Positions 30,939 to 38,344 of a stretch of DNA of 64,000 nucleotides are shown here, in pieces. This stretch comes from Yes71-27 sp040758635. GTDB lineage: Bacteria; Bacillota; Desulfotomaculia; Desulfotomaculales; Ammonificaceae. Position 1 is the first letter of the stretch; every line of letters begins with the position of its first letter. The position numbers were made by a program, and so were the translations under genes. The notes under the pieces are model-generated. The model searched no databases, was not told the origin of the DNA, and worked only from the letters and a program-made list of their open reading frames with translations. The DNA is taken from assembly GCA_040758635.1 (NCBI GenBank), contig JBFLVI010000002.1, positions 109,403 through 173,402 of the forward strand, written 5' to 3'.

Positions 30939-31802
30939 ATGGTATTGGTCACGCATGATGACCTGGACGGTGTTGCTTGCGCGGTGCTATTTAAAAAACT
31001 TTTTCCAGACGGCGTTGTTTATTGCGAGAGTTACGATACAGTAAATGACCGTGTTAAGCAACTCGTCGCCGAGCAGTCGCCAGAAGTCAGAGTTTATATT
31101 GCCGATATATCGGTAAACCCGGAGATAGCTGAACTGCTTGACAAAAGGGGTAACGTAGTGCTGTTTGACCACCATGAAACCGCCATGTGGTTAAATCGCT
31201 ACGACTGGGTGAGGGTTTCTCTCGACAGATGTGGCGCGTGGATGCTTTATGACCGCCTCAGAACGGTTAAACGTACTCTTTTCTGGGATAGCTACCGGGA
31301 TTTTATTGAGCGGGTGGATGATTACGACCGCTGGGTTCACCGATTTCCGGAGTCGCGGTTGTTGAATCGTCTCTTGGGTATTTTAGGTAGAGAAAGGTTT
31401 ATTGCCCGTTTTCTTGCTAACCCGAGCCTGGTTTTCACTGAGTTTGAAGAATATTTGCTTGAAGTAGAGGAAGACAGGGTGCGTCGTTACTGTGAAGAGC
31501 AGTACGTTCACCTTTCTTGCGACGCCGGAGGCAGGCCGTATGGCGTGTGCTTTGCAGAGAATTACATTTCCGAACTTGCGCATTACCTTATGGAGAAACA
31601 CGGGCTTGAGTATGTGGTAGTTCTCGGTCTCCGCGGCACAAGCAGGAGCCCCTATGGGAAGGCATATCTGCGGGGTCGGATGTGCGATGTGAGCGCTATG
31701 GCCAAACGCCGTGGAGGGGGAGGGCGCGCGGCCACCGCGGGTTACGCACTGTCTCCTGATGCCGTGCGAGAAGTTATCCATAAGCTTTGGGAAGAGGCTT
31801 AG
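30939..31802 (+). CDS. DHH-family phosphoesterase, NrnA/NrnB-like
   Basis: A 287-residue enzyme. VTHDDLDGVACAVL (D7, D8, D10), YIADISVN, FDHHET and the C-terminal DHHA1 motif GGGGRAATAGY match oligoribonucleases of the NrnA/NrnB type, which degrade short RNAs and some cyclic or linear dinucleotides. It could recycle nanoRNA or turn over signalling dinucleotides used in host defence; the second use is inference. ATG 30939 follows GGGAGGAAAA. Confidence 0.8.
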   Translation: MVLVTHDDLDGVACAVLFKKLFPDGVVYCESYDTVNDRVKQLVAEQSPEVRVYIADISVNPEIAELLDKRGNVVLFDHHETAMWLNRYDWVRVSLDRCGAWMLYDRLRTVKRTLFWDSYRDFIERVDDYDRWVHRFPESRLLNRLLGILGRERFIARFLANPSLVFTEFEEYLLEVEEDRVRRYCEEQYVHLSCDAGGRPYGVCFAENYISELAHYLMEKHGLEYVVVLGLRGTSRSPYGKAYLRGRMCDVSAMAKRRGGGGRAATAGYALSPDAVREVIHKLWEEA

Positions 31803-31872
31803 GAGCAGCGTTCGGCTTGTACTGTAGCTGGGCTGTTTATGTTGCGGTGTTCCGCGCAGGAGGGAGCTGTGC

Positions 31873-31944
31873 ATGAACAAGGATATTTTTCCGCTAGTCT
31901 TGTGGTTTGAGCCGGCGATATCGTCATCTCGCGTATACAATTGA
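31873..31944 (+). CDS. Small ORF, 23 aa
   Basis: ATG 31873 follows AGGAGGGAGC. MNKDIFPLVLWFEPAISSSR is mildly hydrophobic. It sits in the 175-base spacer ahead of the RNA ligase gene and may be a leader peptide; weak support. Confidence 0.25.
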   Translation: MNKDIFPLVLWFEPAISSSRVYN

Positions 31945-31977
31945 CGTCTTGCGACCTGCAGCTGGAGGGAAGTGCCG

Positions 31978-32721
31978 GTGAAAAGTAAGCCGCTGGGACA
32001 CAAAAGCTACGGCTCTATACCGCATCTTCCGGGTTCCAGGGCGGGCCCCGGGGACCACCACTGCTCCGAGGGGCAGTACCGTATTGCCACAAAGAGAGCG
32101 CGGGACAAGTGGGATGTGGTAATCGTCCAGGAGAAGCTAGATGGGAGTAATGTCGCCTGTGCGAAGATAAACGGCGTTATTGTGCCCCTGGTTAGAGCAG
32201 GGTATAACGCCGAAACCTCGCCTTATGAACAGCACCACCTGTTCGCTAGGTGGGTTCTGCACCCCGAGCGTTACGAGCGCTTTGACGCGCTGCTTTCGGA
32301 GGGCGAGCGCGTTTGCGGCGAGTGGCTGGCGCAGGCGCACGGCACTCGCTATGAACTGCTTCACGAGCCGTTCGTGCCGTTTGATATTATGCGTGGCATA
32401 GAGCGGTTGCCTTTTCCAGACTTTAAGGCTAGGATACTGAGCTGCGGTTTTGTTTGTCCCAATACGATTTGGGAAGGTGGTCCCCTATCCGTTGAAGAAG
32501 CGATGTCGCGCTTGCAAGTCTCGGGCCACGGTGCGATAGACCCAGTGGAAGGCGCCGTGTGGAGGGTTGAAAGGTACGAGCTGGTCGATAAACAGAAGGG
32601 CGGCGAGCGCAGGCGCGTGGTTGATTTTCTAGCGAAATACGTTCGGCCCGATAAAGTTGACGGCCTGTACTTGCCTGAATGTTCGGGGGGCGCGCCTGTG
32701 TGGAACTGGTACCCTAAATAA
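31978..32721 (+). CDS. RNA ligase, Rnl2-type
   Basis: A 247-residue nucleotidyltransferase. QEKLDGSNVA (K53) supplies the adenylated lysine of motif I; CGEWLAQAHG, FDIMRG, EGAVWRVE (motif IV) and FLAKYVRP (motif V) complete the ligase core. It would use ATP to seal nicks in RNA, typically repairing tRNAs cut by host anticodon nucleases. GTG 31978 fits GGAGGGA better than GTG 31972. It is close in length to minimal phage ligases; it has no recognisable 5'-end kinase/phosphatase partner here. Confidence 0.82.
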   Translation: MKSKPLGHKSYGSIPHLPGSRAGPGDHHCSEGQYRIATKRARDKWDVVIVQEKLDGSNVACAKINGVIVPLVRAGYNAETSPYEQHHLFARWVLHPERYERFDALLSEGERVCGEWLAQAHGTRYELLHEPFVPFDIMRGIERLPFPDFKARILSCGFVCPNTIWEGGPLSVEEAMSRLQVSGHGAIDPVEGAVWRVERYELVDKQKGGERRRVVDFLAKYVRPDKVDGLYLPECSGGAPVWNWYPK

Positions 32722-32732
32722 AAAGAATAAAC

Positions 32733-32791
32733 GCAGGTTGGCGTGCCGTGGGGCCGGGAACGGGGTTCGAGTCCCCGGCCAACCTGCACCA
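32733..32791 (+). other. tRNA-like minihelix (acceptor plus T arm)
   Basis: GCAGGTTGGC (32733-32742) pairs with GCCAACCTGC (32778-32787), and CGGGG-TTCGAGT-CCCCG (32761-32777) is a perfect T arm. ACCA follows at 32788-32791, looking like a discriminator and CCA. The 18 bases between acceptor and T arm are too few for D and anticodon arms, so this is not a complete tRNA. It lies in the spacer after the RNA ligase gene. Confidence 0.5.
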
Positions 32792-32826
32792 ACCGGAACA
32801 GGAGAGGTCTGAAAGGAGAGTTGTGA

Positions 32827-33120
32827 GTGACGGTTATACACAGGTGTCCCGTGTGCCAGGGGCGTGGCGTGGTACCGCCTGGCTTTTATGATTTATATTC
32901 TATGGGCAACAGTACTGGTACTTCATGTATCCCTGAAAAGTGCCGGACCTGCCAGGGGTGGGGAGCGATTTGGGAAGAGGAATTTACGATGCGTAGTGGT
33001 AGCGGTGATGCCATTGACCTTAAGCACTATTCATGCGGGTTGAAAGTTCAGGGCACTCGGATGTGCCAGTGTAAGGGTTATGGCAAGCGTAAATGCATAG
33101 AAGAAAAAGCAAATGAGTAA
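32827..33120 (+). CDS. DnaJ-type zinc-finger protein
   Basis: A 97-residue protein with CPVCQGRGVV and CRTCQGWGAI, two CxxCxGxG motifs like those of the DnaJ central zinc domain, without J-domain or substrate-binding domains. A third, looser Cys cluster (CQCKGYGKRKC) closes the protein. It may bind zinc and unfolded protein or RNA; the partner is unknown. GTG 32827 follows GAAAGGAGAG. Confidence 0.7.
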   Translation: MTVIHRCPVCQGRGVVPPGFYDLYSMGNSTGTSCIPEKCRTCQGWGAIWEEEFTMRSGSGDAIDLKHYSCGLKVQGTRMCQCKGYGKRKCIEEKANE

Positions 33121-33243
33121 CAGTAAAGAGAATGTGTGCCTTTGACAAAGTACTCGGTCGTGGCTTTTGTTTTTTTTTATTTTGTGGTTGACGGTTGTGT
33201 TTGAGCTGGTCTTTAAACGTCATGACGGAAGGAGGCAATCACG

Positions 33244-33711
33244 TTGAAACTTGCCGAAGCTCTCCTTGAGCGAAAACGGATTAAGGAGGAAATCAATGCT
33301 CTCCGCATCCGCCTTGTCACAGACGCGAGGGTGCAGGAGGGTGACGAACCTGCAGAGTACCCCGAGGCGTTGATGGAGAAAGTGCTAAGGTTAGTCACTA
33401 GCCTGGAGCAGCTCACGATAGCTATTAATCGTACTAACGCCAAAACCATGATGCCCAATCGTCATATGAGTCTGATGGAAGCTATCGCTTTCCGTGATGG
33501 CCTCAAACTGAGGTACGAGCTCGCTCATGCACTAGCTGACGCTGCAGCTGGCGGGCGGGACTACCGCACTACAAGGTCGGAAATCAAGTTCGTGCCTACT
33601 GTTGATGTGGCCTATTGGCGTCAGGCGGCGGATGAGTACGCGAAGCGTTATCGTGAGCTGGACGCCGAGATTCAGGCAGCAAACTGGAGCGTCGACCTCG
33701 ATAGCACGTAA
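33244..33711 (+). CDS. DIP1984 family protein
   Basis: A 155-residue all-helical protein. MKLAEALLERKRIKEEINAL, ARVQEGDEPAEYPEALM, AINRTNAKT and SEIKFVPTVDVAYWR follow the DIP1984 family from end to end, including the QAANWSVDLD finish. The biochemical role of this family is unknown. TTG 33244 follows GGAAGGAGG; members elsewhere have about the same length. Confidence 0.85.
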   Translation: MKLAEALLERKRIKEEINALRIRLVTDARVQEGDEPAEYPEALMEKVLRLVTSLEQLTIAINRTNAKTMMPNRHMSLMEAIAFRDGLKLRYELAHALADAAAGGRDYRTTRSEIKFVPTVDVAYWRQAADEYAKRYRELDAEIQAANWSVDLDST

Positions 33712-33963
33712 ACAGTTCAGGCGTAGCGATGCGGAGCCGCGCTGAGGGTGTCACCCCAGGGTCAGGGGGCAAGCTGGCTCGCAGTACGTGTCCTCCTGAA
33801 AAGGACTTGTGGTGAAGGCGCATTGCTTATCGGGTATAGGGCACATGCGTACAGCTTAAAGCGTACTACCAGGCACTGGCGCGACTTCTCACGCGAGGGC
33901 GGGCGAGAGGGTTTTGAGAGATTACCGGAGTTTCGTTATAGCTAAAGATTAAACTTTTTTGCG

Positions 33964-34060
33964 GGGCGTGCGGCGTGGTGGGACACCCGTCTCTAACGGT
34001 CTGGGAGTTAGGTGAAACACCCGAAGAACCCAGATAGCCGGTTCGAATCCGGCCACGCTT
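33964..34060 (+). other. Degenerate tRNA-like element
   Basis: GGGCGTG (33964-33970) can pair with CACGCTT (34054-34060), two pairs being G-U. GCCGG-TTCGAAT-CCGGC (34037-34053) is a perfect T arm. GGTG/CACC, CCG/CGG and TCTGGG/CCCAGA stems lie between, the last with an inner GGTGAAACACC hairpin like an oversized variable arm. No standard anticodon loop can be placed, so a working tRNA is unlikely. Confidence 0.45.
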
Positions 34061-34138
34061 CGCAGTAAAGGGTTCATGAATTACGGGCGGCTGGCGGAAG
34101 AGTAGACGCACGGGCGAGGTCGAGAAAAGGCCGCTCGG

Positions 34139-34158
34139 ACCTTCTCGGAAGGTTTTTT
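34139..34158 (+). terminator. Rho-independent terminator
   Basis: ACCTTC (34139-34144) pairs with GAAGGT (34148-34153) around TCG, followed by TTTTT. It would end a transcript carrying the tRNA-like sequences. Confidence 0.6.
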
Positions 34159-34376
34159 GATACTGGTTCCCTGCGGGAATGAAGCGCAAAAGCGGTTCGC
34201 TACAGACGTCGTGGCGTCTCGCGTCCTACTTTTTGTGCGCGGGTTACATCCTGCTAAGCCGGCTTTTCGCGTCCCGAGGTATGGCGGCTCTGGGGGTACG
34301 GTCGATTACCCCTGCAACGCGCGGAGCCGCAGAGGCCACGGGGCCGCCCATTTAAGGTGTGTGAACTTAGAGTAAG

Positions 34377-34937
34377 ATGAAGGTTGTTATTGTTGGTCAT
34401 GCCGGGTCGGGAAAAGATACCGTTGCAGACTACCTTGTTGCGAAGTACGGCTTTAAAAAGTATGCCTTTGCCGACAAGCTTAAGGAGATAGCCTCAGAGA
34501 TGTTTCCCGAACTGGTGGAGAAAGAACGCCGTCGCGTATTACAGGTGCTCGGGCAGAAACTACGCGAGATAGAGCCTGCGGTGTGGATAGATTTCTTGAT
34601 GGGGCGCATTGAGCGGGAAGGTGCAGCGCGAGTGGTCATTACAGATTGTCGTTACTTAAATGAGTTTGAGCGCTGTATAAGCTCAGGGTTTGGACCCCTT
34701 TTTATTGACTGCCCCGCCGAAATTAGGCGCCTGCGGTTGTTAAAGCGTGATGGCGTCCCGATATCCGAAAGCGAAGAGCAACATGCTTCCGAGCGTGAGG
34801 TGCGGCTGATAATGAGCAAGATTTCGAAAGATTGTTTTATTACCAACGTGGGTACGCTACGTGATTTATATTTTAAAATTGACAAGTTTATTGGGGGTGT
34901 TTTAGTCAGTGAGCCAGTTGAGTCTATATGCTGCTGA
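34377..34937 (+). CDS. P-loop deoxynucleoside monophosphate kinase-like protein
   Basis: A 186-residue kinase of the phage dNMP-kinase type. VGHAGSGKDTVADYL is the Walker A (G-x(4)-GKDT), AFADKLKEIASEMFP the conserved A(F/L)ADxLK block, and VVITDCRYLNEF a Walker B-like strand. Such enzymes phosphorylate dNMPs for phage DNA synthesis. ATG 34377 lacks a strong site. The last 29 bases overlap the next gene. Confidence 0.75.
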   Translation: MKVVIVGHAGSGKDTVADYLVAKYGFKKYAFADKLKEIASEMFPELVEKERRRVLQVLGQKLREIEPAVWIDFLMGRIEREGAARVVITDCRYLNEFERCISSGFGPLFIDCPAEIRRLRLLKRDGVPISESEEQHASEREVRLIMSKISKDCFITNVGTLRDLYFKIDKFIGGVLVSEPVESICC

Positions 34938-35217
34938 AGTATACCCGCGCCTTGGTAAGGTTGTGGATGAGCTTGACCCTGAAGAGTTTGTTCCGCTAGA
35001 AGAGGTAAGGCAGAGTGTTTTTTCTTCGGAGCTCGAGCAGGAGGGCGAGTTTCTCGATGAGGTTTTCGATGAGAACGGTTGGCTTTATGCTCTGGTGGCG
35101 GCAGAGTCGAGAGAACACGCCTTACAGATTCTTCAGGAGAAGTATCCCGATGGCTTGTTTTCTATTGAAGCGGAGATTCCGCTGCCAATAGTCCCTGGGT
35201 TTTTTATTGCGCTGTAG
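34909..35217 (+). CDS. Hypothetical acidic protein, 102 aa
   Basis: GTG 34909 lies behind TTGGGGGTG inside the kinase gene. A strongly acidic protein ending in a hydrophobic VPGFFIAL. The stretch LVAAESREHALQILQEKYP resembles the strand-helix repeats in other small proteins here. Function unknown. Confidence 0.55.
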   Translation: MSQLSLYAAEVYPRLGKVVDELDPEEFVPLEEVRQSVFSSELEQEGEFLDEVFDENGWLYALVAAESREHALQILQEKYPDGLFSIEAEIPLPIVPGFFIAL

Positions 35218-35236
35218 TGGCGGGAAAGATGAGACA

Positions 35237-35431
35237 ATGAATGAATGTTTAGATAAATATTGCGATAACAAATACTACGGCAGTACGGTCGCCTCTGAGT
35301 TGGTCTCGTGGGCTCGTGAGGAATTGCGTAGGGACAGGCTTAAGGCAGCAAAGATATTGAGGGTTGCCGACAGGGTGGAGTTAAGATACCGCAAGCGGCA
35401 CTCATGGCTTTTTTGCGGAGGGGAGTTTTAG
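35237..35431 (+). CDS. Small helical protein, 64 aa
   Basis: ATG 35237 follows GAAAGATGAG. A helical basic protein (VSWAREELRRDRLKAAKILR) with cysteines near both ends. No family recognised. Confidence 0.5.
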   Translation: MNECLDKYCDNKYYGSTVASELVSWAREELRRDRLKAAKILRVADRVELRYRKRHSWLFCGGEF

Positions 35432-35433
35432 CA

Positions 35434-35520
35434 ATGGTTTTTTGGGGTTTGGCGTGGCCGGTGCCGATTAAGTGTGCGTGGTGCGGTCAGGACTTGATAT
35501 ATCACCCGGGGCATGGGTGA
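35434..35520 (+). CDS. Microprotein with CxxC, 28 aa
   Basis: ATG 35434 follows GAGGGGAG. MVFWGLAWPVPIKCAWCGQD carries one CxxC. The 132 bases after it hold no supported gene. Confidence 0.35.
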   Translation: MVFWGLAWPVPIKCAWCGQDLIYHPGHG

Positions 35521-35652
35521 CATCGCGCCCGGGATGGCGGGATGTGTATGCAGGGTGTCTGCCATGCGGCCAGCGTGGTACTCTTGACTCATCAGTGGCT
35601 TATTTGAATGGGGCAAGTAATATTTTTAAAAGACCAAGGAGGCGCGAATAAA

Positions 35653-35763
35653 ATGCTTTGGGTTAGTTTTGGTCGCTGGTCTGCTGCATATGGCCGGATA
35701 TTCTCTCAGGAGCGCCTGTACTGGCGTGGGTGGCGATGGACACCTTTTTGCCGGGTCGGGTAA
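35653..35763 (+). CDS. Trp/Arg-rich small ORF, 36 aa
   Basis: ATG 35653 follows AAGGAGGCG. The product MLWVSFGRWSAAYGRIF is followed by RLYWRGWRW, rich in Trp and Arg, the kind of composition seen in membrane- or RNA-binding peptides. Weak to moderate support. Confidence 0.35.
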   Translation: MLWVSFGRWSAAYGRIFSQERLYWRGWRWTPFCRVG

Positions 35764-35790
35764 GGCTGCGGTAGGAGGGTGTAAGAAGGT

Positions 35791-35976
35791 ATGTATGTTG
35801 GTTTCTACCAGTACCGCGAGGGGGGACGCCTCTGGCGCTGCACGATAGAATGCAGTTCTTACGAAACAGCGAAGGAACTTGTTCGTAGACGTCACCCTGG
35901 TAAGCGAATTGAGTTAACCGAGGTTAAAGACGTACCTCCTGCTGTTAGGCAGTCGGATAGGAAAGAGGCAAACTAG
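35791..35976 (+). CDS. Small protein, 61 aa
   Basis: ATG 35791 follows GGAGGGTG and a GAAGG repeat. FYQYREGGRLWRCTIECSSY is followed by ETAKELVRRRHP, a strand-strand-helix layout common among small proteins of this element. Function unknown. Confidence 0.5.
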   Translation: MYVGFYQYREGGRLWRCTIECSSYETAKELVRRRHPGKRIELTEVKDVPPAVRQSDRKEAN

Positions 35977-36005
35977 GATGTTCGGGAATAGATATTTCGG
36001 CAAAG

Positions 36006-36317
36006 TTGGATAAACCCTGGGAGTTTGGGGATGGTTGTGTTCAGATATGCTTAATTTTAATTCCGAACCCGAAGATTTACAGATTGTTTAAGTGGAGGGA
36101 TAGAAGTGGCCGAGATTCCGTGGCTGCCGTGGATAGGTATGGCAGCTTTTTTTTCAGGGAAAGCGTCAAAAAACGTCATCGTCTGGCGGCACGGCTTTTT
36201 TGCCCTGCGGATGTGACTGTTCGGATGCCGCCGATAAAGAAGTATGATGTGGAGTTAGAAATAAAGGGCGTTAAGAAAACAGAACCCAAGGTTATTGAAC
36301 CCGAGGAGTTCAAGTAA
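36006..36317 (+). CDS. Hypothetical protein, 103 aa, start uncertain
   Basis: The frame from TTG 36006 is protein-like at the C-terminus (FCPADVTVRMPPIKKYDVEL, Lys/Glu-rich end) but has no good binding site. Alternatively a 36-residue ORF (GTG 36106, site GTGGAGGG) in another frame could overlap by ATGTGA into a shorter gene starting at GTG 36213 in this frame. Which is expressed cannot be decided from sequence alone. Confidence 0.4.
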   Translation: MDKPWEFGDGCVQICLILIPNPKIYRLFKWRDRSGRDSVAAVDRYGSFFFRESVKKRHRLAARLFCPADVTVRMPPIKKYDVELEIKGVKKTEPKVIEPEEFK

Positions 36318-36366
36318 AGAGTTACACCTCAATTGTATAAGGGGGGACGCTGTAAAGCGCTTTGTT

Positions 36367-36675
36367 ATGCATAATTTAGAGCCTTTGGAGGGGCGCGTGA
36401 TTGTTAGGCTTTATCCCGAGCAGGAGGTTTCGCCCGGCGGCGTTATCTTGCCTGAGTGTGCGCGGGAGACTACACAAAAAGGCGTGGTTGAGGCTGTTGG
36501 GCCGGGCATTCTGCTTACCAACGGACAGCGTGTACCGGTAGGCGTTAAAAAGGGGGACCATGTTATTTTAGCCAAGTGGGCCGGCACTCAATTCGAGGAT
36601 GACGGCGAGAAGTATGTCATCGTCTGGCAACATGACCTTTTAGCGGTGCTTAAGCCAGAAACTACGGAGGATTAA
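36367..36675 (+). CDS. groES: GroES-type co-chaperonin
   Basis: A 102-residue Cpn10. LEPLEGRVIVRLYPEQEVSP, GGVILPECARETTQKGVVEA and VKKGDHVILAKWAGTQF cover the GroES fold including the mobile-loop region (about 27-38), which is close to the normal chaperonin contact. No GroEL is present, so it would work with the host chaperonin, as phage GroES analogues do. AAGGGGGG lies about 20 bases ahead of ATG 36367, which is far. Confidence 0.82.
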   Translation: MHNLEPLEGRVIVRLYPEQEVSPGGVILPECARETTQKGVVEAVGPGILLTNGQRVPVGVKKGDHVILAKWAGTQFEDDGEKYVIVWQHDLLAVLKPETTED

Positions 36676-36678
36676 TTA

Positions 36679-36888
36679 ATGAAACAGAAACATATCGATT
36701 TGGTTTTCGGTCCTTTTATTAAATGGATGCAAGCAAAGAATTTAAACTTCGGCTTTCACCGGCAAGCGTGGGAAGCGCTGGCTCTATTGGCGCTGTGGAA
36801 TACGTTTTTGGCCGAAACACAGGCAAAGAAAAAGTCTCTTAAAGAAATGGCAGCCGGTGATGTGCCGCCTTCAGAAAAAACAGGATAG
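36679..36888 (+). CDS. Hypothetical protein, 69 aa
   Basis: ATG 36679 follows GGAGGATTA. KQKHIDLVFGPFIKWMQAKN followed by WEALALLALWNTFLAE, a helical small protein between groES and speD. No family recognised. Confidence 0.5.
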   Translation: MKQKHIDLVFGPFIKWMQAKNLNFGFHRQAWEALALLALWNTFLAETQAKKKSLKEMAAGDVPPSEKTG

Positions 36889-36904
36889 CCGGGAGGTGGT
36901 AGGG

Positions 36905-37306
36905 TTGCCCCCTATCGGTTGGTCTTTTTGGGCTGATGCCTACAACTGTAAAGTGTGCCCTGATGAAAACAAGGTGGTTTTTGACTGGGCAATCCAGGCG
37001 GTGAAGGAGGCCGGGCTGCACCCGGTTGGGGTGGTTGCGCATGACTTTCCGGTTGAAAAACACCCCGGACTATCGGGTGCAAGCATAATAGAGCTGGTGA
37101 TTAAGCTAGAGGAAAGTCATTTTGCTGTCCACACGTGGCCCGAGTACGGCCTTGTCTGTGTGGACATTTTTACCTGCGGCGACTATGCTTCTGCGGAGAA
37201 AGCAATGGACAAGTTTCTGGCGAATTTTCAACCCGGGCATGTTGAGCGCGGGGGCGACCCGCGGGGCAACTTGCTCCAGGCCGCGCTTTGGGCAGTAACT
37301 AAGTGA
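36905..37306 (+). CDS. speD: S-adenosylmethionine decarboxylase proenzyme, SpeD/SpeH type
   Basis: A 133-residue pyruvoyl enzyme precursor. EESHFAVHTWPE contains the self-cleavage site Glu70-Ser71 and the following His, and VDIFTCGDY supplies the proton-donor Cys about residue 91. The normal product is decarboxylated S-adenosylmethionine for spermidine synthesis. Some SpeD homologues have become arginine or ornithine decarboxylases, so the substrate is open. TTG 36905 follows GGGAGGTGG. No spermidine synthase gene lies nearby. Confidence 0.85.
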   Translation: MPPIGWSFWADAYNCKVCPDENKVVFDWAIQAVKEAGLHPVGVVAHDFPVEKHPGLSGASIIELVIKLEESHFAVHTWPEYGLVCVDIFTCGDYASAEKAMDKFLANFQPGHVERGGDPRGNLLQAALWAVTK

Positions 37307-37320
37307 GAAAGGAGATTGCT

Positions 37321-37554
37321 ATGTGGCTGCGTTGCTGCCCCTTCTGCGGTCTGAGCGGTACTATCGGCAGGGTGGACAAGTATACTTTTTTTTGCAGCAA
37401 CTGTTTTCTCGAACTTTTTGTCCGTAAAAGGAAACAGGGTAGAGAAATACACGCCTTTCGCTTAACCGAGGAGGGCGAGCGCGTGAGTATGGCCGTCGTT
37501 TCCTTAGAGCAGAAAGGGACCGGGAGGAGGGTGTTTTTTGAGCACAATTCTTGA
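37321..37554 (+). CDS. Zinc-ribbon protein, 77 aa
   Basis: ATG 37321 follows GAAAGGAG. CCPFCGLSG and FFCSNCFLEL form a four-cysteine ribbon in the first 35 residues, followed by a Lys/Arg-rich part. It overlaps the next gene by 17 bases. Function unknown. Confidence 0.6.
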   Translation: MWLRCCPFCGLSGTIGRVDKYTFFCSNCFLELFVRKRKQGREIHAFRLTEEGERVSMAVVSLEQKGTGRRVFFEHNS

Positions 37555-37759
37555 ACGCGTGGCGCACCTTGTTCGCATGGTGCCCGCAACGGCGGAAAAT
37601 CCCACGCTTCTTTGTCTATTGTACTGGCGCGTTTACGACGATGTTGATATTCCCGGCGATGTGATGTGCGCCATCTTGGAAAGGGGCACGAACCCCGAGT
37701 CGCTTTTAAGGTACAAGCGGCGTTTGGGGAACGGGGACCCCGGGATTGCTCATACTTAA
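37538..37759 (+). CDS. Hypothetical protein, 73 aa
   Basis: TTG 37538 follows GGGAGGAGGG. STILERVAHLVRMVPATAEN then LLCLLYWRVYDDVDIPGDVM and SLLRYKRRLG; the layout suggests a small helical DNA-associated protein as found in clostridial phages. No function assigned. A CCGGGG/CCCCGG hairpin (37819-37836) lies in the spacer that follows. Confidence 0.5.
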   Translation: MSTILERVAHLVRMVPATAENPTLLCLLYWRVYDDVDIPGDVMCAILERGTNPESLLRYKRRLGNGDPGIAHT

Positions 37760-37857
37760 ATAAAAAGACAAAGCAGGGATAATTTAGGACTGTTGCGTGG
37801 GCAATGATAACAAAGGCGCCGGGGAGGAAGCCCCGGTAAGAAGTGTTGGGGGTGCAA

Positions 37858-38307
37858 ATGGCGTTTAGGGTATTGTTGAGTTTTCTTTTTGTGGTTGTTC
37901 TTTTGGCGGGTTTGCCCATCTCGATAAGCGGGGAGGGCAATTTTTATTTGCTGCGGTCTACGGTGGGTTTTGATTTTGACGCAGTTGGGGACTCGCTAAG
38001 GCGGGAAAAAGAAGTGCAAGAGGTCAGCCGTGCTGTAAGTCAGCAGCAATTTTTTATGGAGGCTACTGCCTACACCTATACCGGGCAAGATACGGCTTCG
38101 GGGGTTCCGCCGCGACCTGGTGTTGTTGCGGTGGACCCGGAGGTTATTCCCCTTGGTACTGAACTCTACGTGGAAGATTATGGCCCTGCCGTTGCCCTGG
38201 ATACCGGGGGAGATATTAAGGGGTACCGTATCGATGTGTTTATGGAATCGAAACAGAAGGCCCTGGCTTGGGGGCGAAGACAGGTTCGTGTATGGGTGTA
38301 TAAGTAA
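37858..38307 (+). CDS. Secreted 3D-domain protein
   Basis: A 149-residue protein. Residues 4-27 form a signal peptide (LLSFLFVVVLLAGLPISIS). After a short linker, MEATAYTYTGQDTASG, VAVDPEVIPLGTELYVEDYG, ALDTGGDIKGYRIDVF and the terminal VRVWVYK build a complete 3D domain with its three Asp (VDP, LDTGG, IDV). This double-psi barrel is related to MltA and occurs in cell-wall-active proteins and resuscitation factors of Firmicutes. Start ATG 37858 behind TTGGGGGTG. Confidence 0.82.
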   Translation: MAFRVLLSFLFVVVLLAGLPISISGEGNFYLLRSTVGFDFDAVGDSLRREKEVQEVSRAVSQQQFFMEATAYTYTGQDTASGVPPRPGVVAVDPEVIPLGTELYVEDYGPAVALDTGGDIKGYRIDVFMESKQKALAWGRRQVRVWVYK

Positions 38308-38344
38308 TTTTTGTCCACAAGTATCTCATTTTTTTTAGCAAGTT

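Larger units (their letters stand above)
33712..34376 (+). other. Gene-poor region with tRNA-like pieces
   Basis: About 665 bases, no ORF with convincing coding sense on either strand. It holds a tRNA-like cloverleaf (33964-34060), a stretch at 34084-34110 (CTGGCGGAAGAGTAGACGCA) that looks like the D-arm part of tRNA-Leu, and a terminator hairpin at 34139-34158. The left 250 bases show several short inverted repeats but nothing I can name. Confidence 0.6.

Noticed and set aside
36106..36216. A 36-residue hydrophobic ORF with a good ribosome binding site overlapping the 36006 frame
   Set aside because: The other frame has a more protein-like C-terminus and conserved-looking composition; kept only as an alternative in that entry.
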